Notes: a model not told the origin generated them from the sequence alone. 64,000 nt of DNA from Caccoplasma_A sp045587545 (GCA_045587545.1 JAZNCN010000011.1:1-64000), one strand, 5' to 3'. Counted from the stretch's first letter, positions 36,954 to 46,300 are shown. A program made the numbers and translations.

Positions 36954-37817
36954 TTATAATTTGTTTAAAATCTCTTTAATACGTCCAAATTCTATGTCGT
37001 CTTTAAAAGGTATAGTTATTTTACCTTTTCCATTATTGTCGCAGGTAATTTTTACTTTTGATTTTAGTTTGGAGGTAAGTTCTTTTTTAAACTCCTCATA
37101 TAATTGAACATCTCCTTTTTGGGAAATCTTTTTATAGGCATTATCTCCATTTGCAGCCTCTTTTACCAACTCCTCTACTTTTCTTACAGAATAACCGTTA
37201 AGCTTAATCTGTTCATAAATTTTTAGTTGCAAAGCGGTATTCTCTATTGCAAGTAGAGCGCGAGCATGCCCCATATCTATGATTTTATTTTTTAACCCCA
37301 ATTGAATTTCAGCAGGGAGCTTTAATAAACGTAGATAGTTTGCTATAGTTGTTCTTTTTTTGCCAATTCTTTCGCTCAATTTTTCTTGAGTTAAGTTATA
37401 TTGCTCAATCAACTTTTGAAACGACAAGGCAATTTCAACTGCGTTTAAATCTTCGCGTTGGATATTCTCTATGAGAGCCATCTCCATTACTATCTCATCT
37501 TCGGCTGTTCTTACATAAGCAGGCATACTCTTTAATCCTGCAAGTTTCGCTGCACGATAACGGCGCTCTCCTGCAATAATTTGATAAGAGCCATCGTCCA
37601 TTTTACGTAACGAAACGGGTTGGATAATTCCTAACTCTTTTATTGATGCAGCAAGTTCGGAAAGAGCCTCTTCGTCAAAATCAGTTCGAGGTTGACCGGG
37701 GTTAGGCTTTATTAGATTTATATCAATTTCGTTTATAGATGAAGAGCCAGAAGTCTTAACCTCTTCCATGGTTATAAGAGCATCTAAGCCTCGTCCAAGA
37801 GCATTACGTTTAAGCAT
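36954..37817 (-). CDS. parB: Chromosome partitioning protein ParB
   Basis: The 287-residue protein has the ParB N-terminal domain with the CTP-binding motif AGERRYRAAK, a central HTH-containing DNA-binding domain (about residues 130-200), and a C-terminal dimer domain. It binds parS sites near the origin and spreads to form the partition complex with ParA. It is 10 nt after parA. No parS palindrome was seen nearby. Confidence 0.95.
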   Translation of the reverse strand: MLKRNALGRGLDALITMEEVKTSGSSSINEIDINLIKPNPGQPRTDFDEEALSELAASIKELGIIQPVSLRKMDDGSYQIIAGERRYRAAKLAGLKSMPAYVRTAEDEIVMEMALIENIQREDLNAVEIALSFQKLIEQYNLTQEKLSERIGKKRTTIANYLRLLKLPAEIQLGLKNKIIDMGHARALLAIENTALQLKIYEQIKLNGYSVRKVEELVKEAANGDNAYKKISQKGDVQLYEEFKKELTSKLKSKVKITCDNNGKGKITIPFKDDIEFGRIKEILNKL

Positions 37818-37827
37818 AGTCTAAAAT

Positions 37828-38589
37828 TTACTCTTTGTCAATAATCTCTTTGGCTAATTGCATATAGTTTAATGCACCGCGAGAATCTGGGTCATATAGT
37901 AAAACGGGTAAACCGTGGCTTGGAGCCTCGCTGAGCCTTATGTTGCGTTGTATGGCAGTTTTGAAAACCATATCGCCAAAGTGTTGCTTAAGTTCGTCAA
38001 AAATCTGATTAGCAAGACGAAGACGTGCATCGTACATGGTAAGAAGAAAACCTTCAATTTCTAACGAAGGGTTAAGTTTTGACTTTATTATTTTTATTGT
38101 ATTTAATAATTTACTAATACCCTCTAATGCAAAATATTCAGCTTGTACAGGTATGATAACACTGTCTGCTGCAGTAAGTGAGTTTACCGTTATCAGTCCC
38201 AAAGAGGGAGAGCAATCAATTAAAATATAATCATAATCCTCTTTTACTTCGGCAAGCTGTTTTTCAAGCATTCTCTCTCTGTTCTCAATACTGAGAAGTT
38301 CCAACTCTGCACCAACAAGGTCAATGCGAGAGGGTATTACGTGCATATTTCTGACGCAACTTTCAACTATAGCATCAGATGCGTTATGTGTAGCTATTAA
38401 ACATTCGTATGTAGTTATTTCTGAATTTTTGGCATCAAGCCCAACTCCTGAGGTTGCGTTGGCTTGAGGATCTGCGTCAATCATCAAGACCCTTTTGTCA
38501 AGAGCAGCAAGAGATGTTGCCAAATTTATAGATGTTGTTGTCTTGCCTACACCACCTTTTTGATTTGCTATTGCAATAATTTTTCCCAT
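37828..38589 (-). CDS. parA: Chromosome partitioning ATPase ParA (Soj)
   Basis: The start is the ATG at 38589 (MGKIIAIANQKGGVGKT); the 17 extra N-terminal residues of the longer frame (to 38640) are not part of the family. The 253-residue ATPase has the deviant Walker A KGGVGKTT (about residues 11-18), Walker A' MIDADPQAN and Walker B DYILIDCSPSLG. It drives segregation of the origin region together with ParB. Confidence 0.95.
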   Translation of the reverse strand: MGKIIAIANQKGGVGKTTTSINLATSLAALDKRVLMIDADPQANATSGVGLDAKNSEITTYECLIATHNASDAIVESCVRNMHVIPSRIDLVGAELELLSIENRERMLEKQLAEVKEDYDYILIDCSPSLGLITVNSLTAADSVIIPVQAEYFALEGISKLLNTIKIIKSKLNPSLEIEGFLLTMYDARLRLANQIFDELKQHFGDMVFKTAIQRNIRLSEAPSHGLPVLLYDPDSRGALNYMQLAKEIIDKE

Positions 38590-38764
38590 AGTTTGGTTTT
38601 TACGACTTACAAAATAAGCAAAATTTATTAAATAGTGCATGCTTTAAAGGCAATAAACTTCTAAAATTGTTGATAAGTTCTTTTATCTGTTGATAAACCT
38701 ATGTTCAGAAAGGTAAAATAAACTATTTAAAAAGAGTTGTTGGTATAATATTTACATTTGATTT

Positions 38765-38794
38765 TTGTATATACTAAACAATTTACTACCTTTG
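38765..38794 (+). promoter_or_regulatory. Bacteroidota-type promoter of the CNNM/CBS gene
   Basis: TTG (38765-38767), 19 nt, then TACCTTTG (38787-38794), an exact consensus. Transcription would start near 38800, so the leader before the coding gene is about 210 nt long, unusually long for this window. Confidence 0.85.
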
Positions 38795-38896
38795 CAAAAT
38801 AATTTGGTTTTTAGCTTTTGTAAAATGATTTAACTAAAAATGGGCTAAAAACTAACAACTAAAAACTAACAACTAAAATGTATCGATCCATATTTT

Positions 38897-38947
38897 TCGT
38901 GTATCGTGAATGACAAAGGCGCCATATAAGTCATACACGAGTTTTTT
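38897..38947 (+). terminator. Attenuator-like hairpin in a long leader
   Basis: TCGTGTAT (38897-38904) pairs with ATACACGA (38933-38940), with TGAC/GTC inside, followed by GTTTTTTATA. It could end a short leader RNA of about 145 nt before the CNNM gene. The TGA of the 11-codon ORF at 38878-38913 lies in its 5' half. Confidence 0.55.
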
Positions 38948-39009
38948 ATAAGTCTGGTCAATTAAACCCGAATTTGACATAGACGATTGTTTAATTTAAA
39001 TTTAAATTT

Positions 39010-40053
39010 ATGGGTCTGATTTTTTTATATCTATTTGGTGCGTTATCAATATCATTTCTTTGTTCAATATTAGAGGCAGTTTTGTTGTCAACCCCTATGT
39101 CGTATATATCAATGAAAGAGGAGGAGGGAAACAAAACCGCAAAACTTCTAAAAAAGTATAAAACCGAAATTGACGGTCCAGTGGCCGCCATTCTTTCATT
39201 AAACACAATAGCCCACACCATAGGTGCGGCAGGAGTAGGAGCCGAAGCAGGAAAGGTATTTGGAGAACAATATTTCGGCGTAATATCAGCAATTCTAACA
39301 ATACTTATTTTGGTATTCTCTGAAATTATACCTAAAACAATAGGTGCAAATAGTTGGAGAGTGTTGGCATTGCCAGCAACCAAAATAATCAAAGTGTTGA
39401 TTTTAATAACATACCCCCTTGTAAAACTATCAGAGTTTATAACAAAAATATTTGATAAAGGTGAACAAGCCACAGTTAGCCGCGAAGAGGTTTCGGCTAT
39501 GGTGAACGTGGGAGTTGAAGAGGGAGTATTCCAAGCAAAAGAGAAAAAAATTATACAAAACTTCATAAAACTTGACAGCGTGTTGGCAGAGGATATTATG
39601 ACGCCTAATTTGGTTGTGGAGAGTGTCCCTGAAACAATGACAGTAAAAGAGTTTTATGCACTAAAAGATTTGTCGCACTCACGTATCCCTGTATATAAAG
39701 ATAATCGCGACTATATAACGGGATATATACTTCGAGCAACTGTACTGGAGCGTTTGGCAGAGGATAAGTTTAATATTAAACTCTCTGATATAATGCGACC
39801 AATGCTGTCGTTTGGAGAAGAAACCTCGGTGTCGGAGATATGGGAAAAGATGCTTGAAAGTAAAGAACATATATCTGTTATTACCGATGAATATGGTTGT
39901 ATGCGTGGTTTGGTAACAATGGAAGATGTTATTGAAACCATGCTTGGAGTTGAGATTGTTGACGAGTATGATAAAACTGAAGATATGCAAGAACTTGCAA
40001 GACAACGATGGCAAAAGATGCGTCAGCAAAAAGCGGTTAAGAATAAAAAGTAA
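39010..40053 (+). CDS. CNNM/DUF21 membrane protein with CBS domains (HlyC/CorC family)
   Basis: This 347-residue protein has three or four membrane helices in the DUF21 domain (about residues 1-140) and two CBS domains (about 200-320) with SHSRIPVY and TDEYGCMRGLVTMEDVIE. It lacks the C-terminal CorC domain, so it is shorter than the full family and resembles the GldE-type or simple CNNM forms. Members are linked to divalent cation transport or, for GldE, to gliding in flavobacteria; neither is proven here. Confidence 0.85.
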   Translation: MGLIFLYLFGALSISFLCSILEAVLLSTPMSYISMKEEEGNKTAKLLKKYKTEIDGPVAAILSLNTIAHTIGAAGVGAEAGKVFGEQYFGVISAILTILILVFSEIIPKTIGANSWRVLALPATKIIKVLILITYPLVKLSEFITKIFDKGEQATVSREEVSAMVNVGVEEGVFQAKEKKIIQNFIKLDSVLAEDIMTPNLVVESVPETMTVKEFYALKDLSHSRIPVYKDNRDYITGYILRATVLERLAEDKFNIKLSDIMRPMLSFGEETSVSEIWEKMLESKEHISVITDEYGCMRGLVTMEDVIETMLGVEIVDEYDKTEDMQELARQRWQKMRQQKAVKNKK

Positions 40054-40088
40054 TAAAAAGTAATAAAAACAGATAATATACCTATGGA

Positions 40089-40117
40089 GGCGGTTTGTTA
40101 CTCAAATCGCCTTTTGT
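40089..40117 (+). terminator. Intrinsic terminator after the CNNM gene
   Basis: GGCGGTTTG (40089-40097) pairs with CAAATCGCC (40103-40111), including one GU pair, and is followed by TTTTGTTTTT. Confidence 0.85.
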
Positions 40118-40141
40118 TTTTAATTGATATATTTTAGAGGA

Positions 40142-40720
40142 ATGGAAATTTTGATACGTGTAGCAAAAAGAGAAGATAGCCCGTATATTGCAAAAGCTAT
40201 ATTGATAGCATTGGGAATGGATCTGGATAATTTAGAAAGGGAGAGTATATGGGGAGATAAAAGTTTTATACTATTTCAAAATCTTGCAGAGAGGGAAGAT
40301 AGTCAGTATAGTTATAAGAATACTTTAATTTGTGAAATTGACAAGAGTGTTGCTGGCGTATTAGTAGCGTATGACGGGGCAAAACTTATACAGTTGCGAG
40401 AGGCTCTTTATGATGAAATCTATAAAATGGGACTTAGAGAACCTATAGGTTTAACAGATGAAACGGAGCCCGGAGAATTTTATATTGACTCCCTCGCTGT
40501 TTTTGATGAGTATCGCGGGCGAGGAATAGCCACAAGACTTATTGAAGCGGCAAAGGTAAAGGCTTTATCTTTAAATATAGAAAAACTTGGACTTTTGGTA
40601 GATAAAGAGAATCCTAATGCTGCAAAACTATATGCGAAATTAGGCTTTAAATATATTGAGGATAAGCTCTTTTTAGGCCATAAAATGGAACATATGCAAA
40701 AGCAAATCAATATCTATTAA
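40142..40720 (+). CDS. GNAT-family N-acetyltransferase
   Basis: The start is the ATG at 40142 (MEILIRVAKRED), a typical GNAT opening; an in-frame TTG at 40124 is unlikely. The 192-residue protein has the acetyl-CoA binding motif A in YRGRGIATRLIEAAK (R-G-x-G-I/A pattern) and the C-terminal AKLYAKLGFKY, also typical. The substrate is unknown. The gene ends before a terminator that separates it from the tRNA-Pro on the other strand. Confidence 0.87.
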   Translation: MEILIRVAKREDSPYIAKAILIALGMDLDNLERESIWGDKSFILFQNLAEREDSQYSYKNTLICEIDKSVAGVLVAYDGAKLIQLREALYDEIYKMGLREPIGLTDETEPGEFYIDSLAVFDEYRGRGIATRLIEAAKVKALSLNIEKLGLLVDKENPNAAKLYAKLGFKYIEDKLFLGHKMEHMQKQINIY

Positions 40721-40726
40721 AACAAT

Positions 40727-40760
40727 AAAAGGCTCTACAAAAATGTAAAGCCTTTTATTT
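40727..40760. terminator. Intrinsic terminator between the GNAT gene and tRNA-Pro
   Basis: AAAAGGCT (40727-40734) pairs with AGCCTTTT (40749-40756), with TACA/TGTA inside. It is A-rich on one side and T-rich on the other, so it could serve both the GNAT gene and the convergent tRNA. Confidence 0.82.
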
Positions 40761-40762
40761 TG

Positions 40763-40837
40763 TCGGGATGACTGGATTCGAACCAGCGACAACACGCCCC
40801 CCAGACGTGTACTCTAACCGGGCTGAGCTACATCCCG
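40763..40837 (-). tRNA. tRNA-Pro (GGG anticodon)
   Basis: Read on the minus strand, the acceptor stem is CGGGATG paired with CATCCCG, followed by the discriminator A. The D-arm is GCTC/GAGT, and the anticodon arm is CACGT-CTGGGGG-GCGTG with anticodon GGG and G37. The T-arm is CTGGT-TCGAATC-CAG in the usual position. The 3' CCA is not encoded. Confidence 0.95.
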
Positions 40838-40858
40838 AATCTTGTCTTAATTCGGGTG

Positions 40859-40888
40859 CAAAGGTAATCAAATATTTTTATTCTGCAA
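40859..40888 (-). promoter_or_regulatory. Promoter of tRNA-Pro
   Basis: On the minus strand, TTG (40888-40886), 19 nt, then TACCTTTG (40866-40859) is an exact consensus. It lies 21 nt before the 5' end of the tRNA. Confidence 0.85.
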
Positions 40889-41140
40889 AACTGCGCTTGA
40901 AAAAATAGCTCTACAAGAATGTTTTTGGCTCTAAATCCCCATAATTGGCTAATTTTATGATTGCATAAAATAAAATTGTAACTTATAATTTATAACAATA
41001 TGGGTGATAAAAGCATATAAATTGTTCGTATATCATGAAATCATGCTCAAATTTTCAAAAATTATTAATTAAATATGCAATTGTATTCAAAAATATTATA
41101 TATTTGTGCTATAATTTGTAACTTATAAAAGAGAGATAAA
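40889..41140. other. Upstream region of the first Lrp gene with a direct repeat
   Basis: TTGTAACTTATAA occurs exactly at 40976-40988 and again at 41116-41128, 140 nt apart. The second copy lies just before the Lrp start codon. Lrp-type proteins usually control their own gene and bind repeated AT-rich sites, so these may be operators. No perfect promoter was found here. Confidence 0.5.
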
Positions 41141-41611
41141 ATGGCAAGACAACAATTAGATTCGTTAGATTATAAAATCTTACAATTAATATCGGCAAAT
41201 GCTCGAGTGCCTTTTCTTGAAGTTGCTCGCGAATGTGGAGTTTCTGGTGCTGCAATACATCAAAGAGTTCAGCGTTTGGTGAATATGGGTATAATCAAAG
41301 ATTCTGACTATCTTGTTGACCCTGCAAAAGTTGGTTTTGGTACATGTGCGTATATGGGTTTGTATCTTCAAACTCCCGACCAATTTGGAGATGTAGTTGC
41401 TAAACTTAAAGAGATACCCGAAGTTGTAGAGTGTCATTATACAACAGGTCAATATGATATGTTTATAAAATTATATGCTCGCGACAATGCACACTTGTTA
41501 GATATTATTCACGATAAGTTACAGCCTTTGGGCTTGGCTCGTACCGAATCAATAATCTCTTTTAAAGAGGCATTCCGTCAGCCATTGCCAATTGAAGACC
41601 TAACAAAGTAA
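41141..41611 (+). CDS. Lrp/AsnC-family transcriptional regulator, first of two
   Basis: The 156-residue protein has an N-terminal winged HTH (LDYKILQLISANARVPFLEVARECGVSGAAIHQRVQRL, residues about 4-45; landmarks only) and a C-terminal RAM effector domain (about 65-150) with VECHYTTGQYDMFIKLYARD. It senses an amino acid or related small molecule and regulates genes, usually its own. A paralogue is at 57939. The exact repeat TTGTAACTTATAA ends 13 nt before the start codon. Confidence 0.92.
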   Translation: MARQQLDSLDYKILQLISANARVPFLEVARECGVSGAAIHQRVQRLVNMGIIKDSDYLVDPAKVGFGTCAYMGLYLQTPDQFGDVVAKLKEIPEVVECHYTTGQYDMFIKLYARDNAHLLDIIHDKLQPLGLARTESIISFKEAFRQPLPIEDLTK

Positions 41612-41725
41612 TTAATAAAAACATATAAGGAACAGCAATGACATAAAAGGATTTGTGTCGTTATAAAAACAGATAAAAATATCTGTAACTTTTTGTGTGT
41701 TCTTTTATAATAATTGAAATATAGA

Positions 41726-42718
41726 ATGAAAGATATTGTAGTGAGCGGAATACGCTCAACCGGAAACCTTCACTTAGGGAACTATTATGGTGCGTTGCGT
41801 AATTTTGTCAAGATGCAAGATGAGAACGATTGTTTTTTCTTTATTGCCGATCTTCATGCGCTGACAACACACCCTGACCCCGCGCAGTTGCATGATAATG
41901 TAAAGAGCATACTTGCGCAATATTTGGCAGCAGGTCTTGATCCTGAAAAATCAACAATTTTCATACAAAGCGATGTCCCTGAAATTTCAGAGATGTATTT
42001 GCTTATGAATATGCATGTATATATAGGAGAGTTAGAGCGTACAGCATCATTTAAAGATAAAGTTCGTAAACAACCAGAAAATGTCAATGCAGGATTGTTG
42101 ACATACCCATCGCTAATGGCTGTTGATATACTTATACATAAGGCAACCAAGGTCCCTGTGGGAAAAGATCAAGAGCAACATTTGGAGTTGACACGCCGTT
42201 TTGCACGTCGTTTCAACAATATATACGGAGTAGAGTTTTTCCCCGAACCCGAAAGCTACAACTTTGGCTCTCAATCAATAAAAGTTCCGGGTCTTGACGG
42301 AAGTGGAAAGATGGGTAAATCGGAGGGCAACTGCATCTATCTTATTGACGAAGATAAACCTTTGCGTAAGAAGGTTATGAAGGCTATGACTGATGAAGGT
42401 CCTCAGGCTCCAAATTCGCCAATGTCGCAACCTATTGAGAACTTATTTACAGTAATGAACCTTGTTTCCGATCCTGCTGTTGTTGAGCAATTCAAAGCAG
42501 CTTATGCCGATTGTTCAATACGCTATGGCGATTTGAAGAAGCAGATAGCAGAAGATATTTTAAAGGTAACCACTCCTATGCGCGAACGATATAATGAAAT
42601 TATAAAAGACGAAGAGTATATGCGTAAGGTTGTTAGAATGGGTGCTGAGAAAGCTCGCGAAAGTGCTGCAAAAACACTTGCGGAGCTTCGTAAGATAATG
42701 GGATTTAAGAATTTCTAA
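41726..42718 (+). CDS. trpS: Tryptophanyl-tRNA synthetase
   Basis: I place the start at the ATG at 41726 (MKDIVVSGIRSTG); a TTG at 41714 is in frame but gives a non-family extension. The 330-residue class I synthetase has the HIGH-like motif GNLHLGNYYGA (about residues 12-22) and the KMSKS motif as GKMGKSEGN (about 194-202). It charges tRNA-Trp. The length matches bacterial TrpS. A clear terminator follows. Confidence 0.96.
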   Translation: MKDIVVSGIRSTGNLHLGNYYGALRNFVKMQDENDCFFFIADLHALTTHPDPAQLHDNVKSILAQYLAAGLDPEKSTIFIQSDVPEISEMYLLMNMHVYIGELERTASFKDKVRKQPENVNAGLLTYPSLMAVDILIHKATKVPVGKDQEQHLELTRRFARRFNNIYGVEFFPEPESYNFGSQSIKVPGLDGSGKMGKSEGNCIYLIDEDKPLRKKVMKAMTDEGPQAPNSPMSQPIENLFTVMNLVSDPAVVEQFKAAYADCSIRYGDLKKQIAEDILKVTTPMRERYNEIIKDEEYMRKVVRMGAEKARESAAKTLAELRKIMGFKNF

Positions 42719-42746
42719 AAGAATATTATTCATAATTGAGCAGGAG

Positions 42747-42770
42747 GAGAGGACATTTGTTCTCTCTTTT
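42747..42770 (+). terminator. Intrinsic terminator after trpS
   Basis: GAGAGGACA (42747-42755), a TT loop and TGTTCTCTC (42758-42766) form a 9-bp stem with one GU pair, followed by TTTT. Confidence 0.85.
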
Positions 42771-42868
42771 CGCTTTTCATGAACTTAATTTTTGTACGAT
42801 AAAGAGATATTGCTTCAAAATATTTTGTAACTTCGCATTTTAAACAGATAACGATTAAAAAAATATAT

Positions 42869-44227
42869 ATGGCAACAAAACCATCTATTCCAAAAGGAAC
42901 ACGCGATTTCTCGACTATTGAGACAGCAAAGAGAAACTATATATTTAATACAATCAGTGAAGTTTTTCACCTTTTCGGTTTTCAGGAGATTGAGACTCCA
43001 GCAATGGAGAACCTCTCAACTCTTATGGGAAAATATGGAGAGGAGGGAGATAAACTGCTCTTTAAAATTCTAAATTCAGGCGATTTTGCAGGAAAGGTAA
43101 ATGATGAACTTTGGCAAGGGAAAGAGTCAAACAAACTTGCTTCATCTCTTTGTGAAAAGGGCTTGCGTTACGATTTAACAGTGCCATTTGCTCGTTATGT
43201 TGTAATGCATCAAAATGAGATCACTTTCCCATTTAAGAGATGTCAAATTCAGCCTGTGTGGCGTGCCGATCGTCCACAAAAGGGTCGCTATCGTGAGTTT
43301 TATCAATGTGATGCTGATGTTGTAGGCTCAAACTCATTATTAAACGAGGTAGAACTTATTCAGATGATTGATGAAGTTTTTGCCCGCTTAGGAATAAGAG
43401 TTGCCATTAAAATGAATAACCGCAAAATACTTACAGGTATTGCTGAAATTATTGGAGAGGCAGATAAGATTGTTGATATTACTGTCGCTATTGACAAACT
43501 TGATAAGATAGGGTTAGACAATGTAAACGAGGAACTTCGCAGTAAGGGTATATCAGAAGAGAGTATTGAACAACTTCGCCCCATTATTCTATTGCAAGGC
43601 AATAATAATGAGAAATTGAATATTTTACGTCAAACTCTTGCATTGTCAGAAGTTGGGCAAAAGGGTATTGGTGAGTTACAGTTTATTCTTGATAGAACTG
43701 AAAAATGCGGTTTGCGTTCATCTTTAGATATTGATTTAACTTTAGCCCGCGGATTGAACTATTATACAGGAGCAATATTTGAGGTAAAAGCCTTAGATGT
43801 TCAAATAGGTAGTATCTCTGGTGGAGGACGTTATGATAACCTAACAGGCGTGTTTGGCTTAAATGGGGTTTCAGGAGTAGGAATATCATTCGGCGCAGAT
43901 CGTATTTATGATGTACTTAATCAATTAGAACTTTATCCTGAAAAGTCACTTCGCTCAACACAAATAATGTTTGTAAACTTTGGGGAGAAAGAGGAGATAG
44001 CCTCATTGTCTCATATAAAAGCACTCCGAAGCGCAGGAATAAGTGCAGAGATATATCCTGAGTCTGCAAAAATGAAAAAACAGATGGGCTATGCCAATGC
44101 AAAAGCAATACCTTACGTAGCCTTGGTTGGAGAGAATGAGTTACAAGAGAATAAGATAACTTTGCGTAATATGTCTGACGGTCAGCAAGAGTTGCTTACA
44201 GTTGAAGAAGTAATTGCAAAATTTTAG
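42869..44227 (+). CDS. hisS: Histidyl-tRNA synthetase
   Basis: The 452-residue class II synthetase has the opening PKGTRDF, motif 2 in RCQIQPVWRADRPQKGRYREFYQCD, the histidine-binding ARGLNYYTG and motif 3 with GGGRYDNLTG. The C-terminal anticodon-binding domain (about 340-450) is complete. It lies 5 nt before an acetyltransferase gene and may be cotranscribed with it. Confidence 0.97.
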   Translation: MATKPSIPKGTRDFSTIETAKRNYIFNTISEVFHLFGFQEIETPAMENLSTLMGKYGEEGDKLLFKILNSGDFAGKVNDELWQGKESNKLASSLCEKGLRYDLTVPFARYVVMHQNEITFPFKRCQIQPVWRADRPQKGRYREFYQCDADVVGSNSLLNEVELIQMIDEVFARLGIRVAIKMNNRKILTGIAEIIGEADKIVDITVAIDKLDKIGLDNVNEELRSKGISEESIEQLRPIILLQGNNNEKLNILRQTLALSEVGQKGIGELQFILDRTEKCGLRSSLDIDLTLARGLNYYTGAIFEVKALDVQIGSISGGGRYDNLTGVFGLNGVSGVGISFGADRIYDVLNQLELYPEKSLRSTQIMFVNFGEKEEIASLSHIKALRSAGISAEIYPESAKMKKQMGYANAKAIPYVALVGENELQENKITLRNMSDGQQELLTVEEVIAKF

Positions 44228-44232
44228 AATAT

Positions 44233-44727
44233 ATGTTGAAGTTTGTTGAGGCAACCGAGGCGGATATAGAGTTGTTAAGTTCTTTGGGATATACAATATT
44301 TCGTGAAACTTATACAACAATGCTCTCTGAAGAGCAGATTGTATATATGTTGGATATGATGTATTCACCCGATAGCCTTAAAAAACAGATGGACGACAAC
44401 AATACATTCTATATAGTCTATTATGGCAATACGGCTTGTGGCTATATTGGTATTGCCAATCACGAAGATAATAAATATCATCTTCAACGGTTATATCTGC
44501 ATCGCGATATGAGGGGCAAAAATCTTGGGCGAGCAATGATGCAACAAGTATTTGACCACGCAAAAAAAATTTCGCCCTGCGGAGCAACAATAACCCTCAA
44601 TGTAAACAGAGATAATCCTACTGTTGAATTTTATAAAAAAATGGGGTGGAAGATAATCTCAAGAGGCGATTTTGAGTTGGGACAAGGCTTTCTTGCCACT
44701 GACTATATAATGTCCATCAATGTATAA
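44233..44727 (+). CDS. GNAT-family N-acetyltransferase
   Basis: This 164-residue protein begins MLKFVEATEADIELLSSLG, a typical GNAT opening, and has the acetyl-CoA motif RDMRGKNLGRAMMQQV (about residues 93-108) and NPTVEFYKKMGWK near the C-terminus. It resembles the YhfO/PaiA-like subgroup in overall layout, but the substrate is not known. It follows hisS by 5 nt. Confidence 0.87.
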   Translation: MLKFVEATEADIELLSSLGYTIFRETYTTMLSEEQIVYMLDMMYSPDSLKKQMDDNNTFYIVYYGNTACGYIGIANHEDNKYHLQRLYLHRDMRGKNLGRAMMQQVFDHAKKISPCGATITLNVNRDNPTVEFYKKMGWKIISRGDFELGQGFLATDYIMSINV

Positions 44728-44788
44728 TGTTATTATAGATAAACCATTATATAATTAAATAGTCAAAATAATATAAATTTAAATAATT

Positions 44789-45181
44789 ATGAAACGTTTG
44801 GTTTTTATATTGATTGCTTTTTTCTTTGCCACAACAACATTAATGGCACAAGATTCTTCAAAAATCGTATTTGAAAAAATGGAGTATAACTTTGGTAATA
44901 TACAAGAGGTTGACGGAGATGCTTCGTGTGAGTTTAAATTTACAAATGAAGGTAATGTTCCTCTTATTATTACCCGTGCAACAAGTTCATGTGGTTGCAC
45001 AGCCCCAAAATATCCTAAAGAGCCTATTGCGCCAGGAGAAAGTGGAGTTATAGGTGTTACATACCATGCAAAGGGACGTCCCGGAGGTTTTAGTAAAAAT
45101 GTAACTGTATATACAAATAATCCTGACGAAAAGGTTGTTTTAAGAATTGCAGGTAACGTTATCCCGGAAATTAAAAAGTAA
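44789..45181 (+). CDS. DUF1573 secreted protein, single domain
   Basis: The 130-residue product has a signal peptide ending near TTLMAQ and one DUF1573 (Ig-like) domain with the family signature TSSCGCTAPKYPKEPIAPGESG (landmarks SCGCT and PIAPG) and a final beta strand ending IAGNVIPEIKK. The family is common in Bacteroidota and is thought to be periplasmic or surface-linked; its role is not known. It is followed by a two- or three-domain relative. Confidence 0.88.
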   Translation: MKRLVFILIAFFFATTTLMAQDSSKIVFEKMEYNFGNIQEVDGDASCEFKFTNEGNVPLIITRATSSCGCTAPKYPKEPIAPGESGVIGVTYHAKGRPGGFSKNVTVYTNNPDEKVVLRIAGNVIPEIKK

Positions 45182-45228
45182 ATTTTGTTTTTTTGAACTT
45201 AGGATAAAAATTTATTGACATTTCAACG

Positions 45229-46287
45229 ATGAAAAAGACCTTGCTTACTATTGTATCATTGTTTTTAAGTTTAACACTTTGGGCTCAAGCAAAAATTGAG
45301 TTTGAAAAGAGCGTGCACGACTTTGGCTCTTTCCCTGAGGCTCAGGCAACGGCGGAGTGTATATTTAAATTTAAGAATACAGGTAAGGCTCCATTGTTGA
45401 TCTTAAAGGCAAAAGCCACATGTGGCTGTACAGTGCCTGAATATCCAAAAGCTCCTATAGCGCCCGGAGCAAGTGGCGAAATCAGAGTTACCTACTCAGC
45501 AGTAGGACGTCCGGGAGCATTTAATAAATCAATAAAGATAACTACCAATGCAACCCCAGCCGATTATAGCTTAACCATTAAAGGAAATGTTATAGGAGAG
45601 GCAGACCGTAGCGAATATAAATATTACGTCAACGGTCTATATTTGAAAACCATATCGACCGATATGGGAAAGATAACAAAGGGTGCAAAAAAGAGCGTAT
45701 CGCTTGATACTTGGAATGGAACTGACCGTACGTTAACCATTATGATAAGTAATGTGGCAGATTATATGCAAGTAAGAGCCCTCCCTGATATTTTAAAGCC
45801 GGGAGAGAAAGGTAAAATTGAGATTACTTACGACTCTAAATTATCAAATAATTGGGGAACTCAAGTTGATGAGTTTTTGGTAACCTCTGAACGCCCAAAT
45901 TCACGAACAATAAACAAAAAAATTACGGTAAATTCATTTGTTGCCGAAGATTTTTCAAAACAAGGGAGTAAAATACCTGAAGCAGAGTTTGAAAAAGTAT
46001 TGGTTAATTTTGGTGAGATCGCGGGTGCAAATGTCTCTCAACAAGCCATTGCACTATCAAATAAAGGAAAAGGAACATTGATAGTCAGAACTATTTCATC
46101 TTCATCTTCAGTGGTAAATGCAAAAATTGCAAAAAGTGAGATAAAGACGGGTAGTAGCGCACCTTTGTCTATCACAATAAATCCTGTTAAGAGTAAGAGC
46201 CGAATTGTAAACGAGACAATAACTATAGTTACAAACGACCCTAAAAATCCCGAGATTAAAGTACAGATAACAGCAATCCTTAAATAA
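45229..46287 (+). CDS. DUF1573 secreted protein, multi-domain
   Basis: The 352-residue protein has a signal peptide ending at LWAQ, a first DUF1573 domain (about 20-120) with KATCGCTVPEYPKAPIAPG, a middle Ig-like domain (about 130-230), and a last one (about 245-350) that ends in a typical DUF1573 strand. The first domain is close to the single-domain protein just upstream, so the pair probably arose by duplication. The gap to meaB is 13 nt. Confidence 0.87.
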   Translation: MKKTLLTIVSLFLSLTLWAQAKIEFEKSVHDFGSFPEAQATAECIFKFKNTGKAPLLILKAKATCGCTVPEYPKAPIAPGASGEIRVTYSAVGRPGAFNKSIKITTNATPADYSLTIKGNVIGEADRSEYKYYVNGLYLKTISTDMGKITKGAKKSVSLDTWNGTDRTLTIMISNVADYMQVRALPDILKPGEKGKIEITYDSKLSNNWGTQVDEFLVTSERPNSRTINKKITVNSFVAEDFSKQGSKIPEAEFEKVLVNFGEIAGANVSQQAIALSNKGKGTLIVRTISSSSSVVNAKIAKSEIKTGSSAPLSITINPVKSKSRIVNETITIVTNDPKNPEIKVQITAILK

Positions 46288-46300
46288 AACAACAATTATT

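Larger units (their letters stand above)
38590..39009. other. 420-nt intergenic region: promoter, tandem short repeat and attenuator-like hairpin
   Basis: The region between the divergent parA and CNNM genes holds a perfect plus-strand promoter (38765-38794), a tandem copy of the dispersed repeat (38844-38877), a very short ORF (38878-38913) and a hairpin followed by six T (38897-38947). The remaining DNA shows nothing else that I can support. Confidence 0.75.

Noticed and set aside
37828..39009. Replication origin or parS next to parAB
   Set aside because: No dnaA gene, DnaA-box cluster or parS-like palindrome was found; parAB alone does not show an origin.
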